This document shows, in pieces, positions 63,666 through 64,000 of a stretch of DNA of 64,000 nt (its first letter is position 1; every line of letters begins with the position of its first letter). The notes beneath the pieces were generated by a model, which was not told the DNA's origin, did no database searches, and saw nothing but the letters and a program-made list of their open reading frames with translations. The stretch is from Pyropia yezoensis (taxonomy: Eukaryota > Rhodophyta > Bangiophyceae > Bangiales > Bangiaceae), in NCBI GenBank assembly GCA_009829735.1, contig CM020618.1, forward strand, positions 39,981,030 through 40,045,029, read 5' to 3'. The position numbers were made by a program, and so were the translations under genes.

Positions 63666-64000
63666 GGCCGGGGCTCCGGCTCCGGAGGCTGTCCAAGTGC
63701 CTTCCCCTTCCGAGGCGGGGGCTACGCCGACGGGTGGTGCCGGCGCCGGTACCATACCTGCGGTGCCGCGGGTGTCGAGCGGTCAAAACGCTCCTTCTCC
63801 CATGGCGGTTGACACCGGGAGTTACTCCAAGCGGGCGCCCGCCCTTCTTCTTCCTCCTCGGCCTCGTCCATCTCCGACGTCGGCCCCTCTGCCGGTGGTG
63901 CGTCCCCCGGCGCCCCCGATTCTTCCTGGTCCTGCCCGGGTTGCCCCGTTGGGTGGCGGCGTCGCCGTGGCGGCGGGTCAACCCGCCATGTCGGTGTCCG
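63199..64000 (+). CDS. Open frame running off the window edge, Pro/Gly/Ala-rich with acidic N-terminus (gag-like?)
   Basis: From the ATG at 63199 the frame is open for 267 codons to the end of the window. It begins MSYPQVLEEEEDLLIGEEME, then SSSDDDG, then a long Pro/Gly/Ala/Ser-rich stretch. Two GGTGCC-core palindromes fall inside it. Gag proteins of plant and algal LTR elements often start with such a disordered region, and a possible LTR lies upstream, but no capsid or zinc-knuckle part is within view. A host gene is equally possible. Confidence 0.45.
   Translation, partial: MSYPQVLEEEEDLLIGEEMEDDAPVGPDAARYGVSSSDDDGPAVSVRLSAGGLSSVCSGTTVPSAGGQPGGQPRVAASTSSLPAARMEPGAGAGSPQLPQDGPPCGGGGDPQPTPAGQGGPGVRAVTPRGGPDVDAGGGGGATPGASGQDGAGARTAGAPAPEAVQVPSPSEAGATPTGGAGAGTIPAVPRVSSGQNAPSPMAVDTGSYSKRAPALLLPPRPRPSPTSAPLPVVRPPAPPILPGPARVAPLGGGVAVAAGQPAMSVS

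Overview
The window looks like nuclear DNA of a GC-rich, intron-poor photosynthetic eukaryote. A bangiophyte red alga (Porphyra/Pyropia-like) is my best inference. The reasons are: intronless nuclear genes for plastid and mitochondrial enzymes carrying Ala/Pro/Arg-rich presequences; a tRNA-Leu(CAA) gene interrupted inside the D-loop, a place known for ectopic tRNA introns in the red alga Cyanidioschyzon; very high GC with long C and G runs; and a Ty3/gypsy element. The species cannot be fixed from sequence alone.

Layout. 0.6-3.6 kb: a long Ala/Gly-rich low-complexity reading frame. 6.1 kb: a small secreted protein. 9.8-18.7 kb: three secreted proteins sharing one C-terminal ten-cysteine domain; two of them (12.5-13.6 kb minus, 17.6-18.7 kb plus) are identical in coding sequence and lie on opposite arms of a 1.6-1.8 kb inverted duplication. 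AT-richer islands among them (7.8-8.1, 11.7-11.9, 14.75-15.34 kb) are bounded by inverted repeats and look like small DNA transposons. 19.6 kb: tRNA-Leu(CAA). 21.1-22.0 kb: a large palindromic element made of two opposed TA-flanked units.

22.2-32.7 kb is the housekeeping block: a C2H2 zinc-finger basic protein, glutamate-1-semialdehyde aminotransferase (tetrapyrrole synthesis, plastid), a tandem two-domain GET3/ArsA ATPase with a plastid-like presequence, a DUF2358 protein and an ETHE1 persulfide dioxygenase.

35.3-59.3 kb holds a chromodomain-bearing Ty3/gypsy retrotransposon (minus strand, 469-bp LTRs, 5-bp target duplication CCCTC) inserted in the presequence-coding part of an hslU-like gene. 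The interval appears twice, either side of a 500-N gap (47052-47551). The two copies differ mainly by 1-bp homopolymer indels, so this is most likely one locus present on two overlapping contig ends, not a biological duplication. Downstream, hslU loses its 3' end and abuts, tail to tail, a broken M13 (neprilysin-type) metallopeptidase gene on the other strand. 59.6-60.1 kb is a minisatellite whose minus strand carries eight CCAAT boxes. The window ends in what may be the 5' part of a second retroelement (62.4-64.0 kb), with an open reading frame running off the edge.

The most unusual signal is a set of short palindromes with a constant core and covarying arms: core CAA(C/G)TTG throughout the retrotransposon, and core GGTGCC in the element at the right edge.
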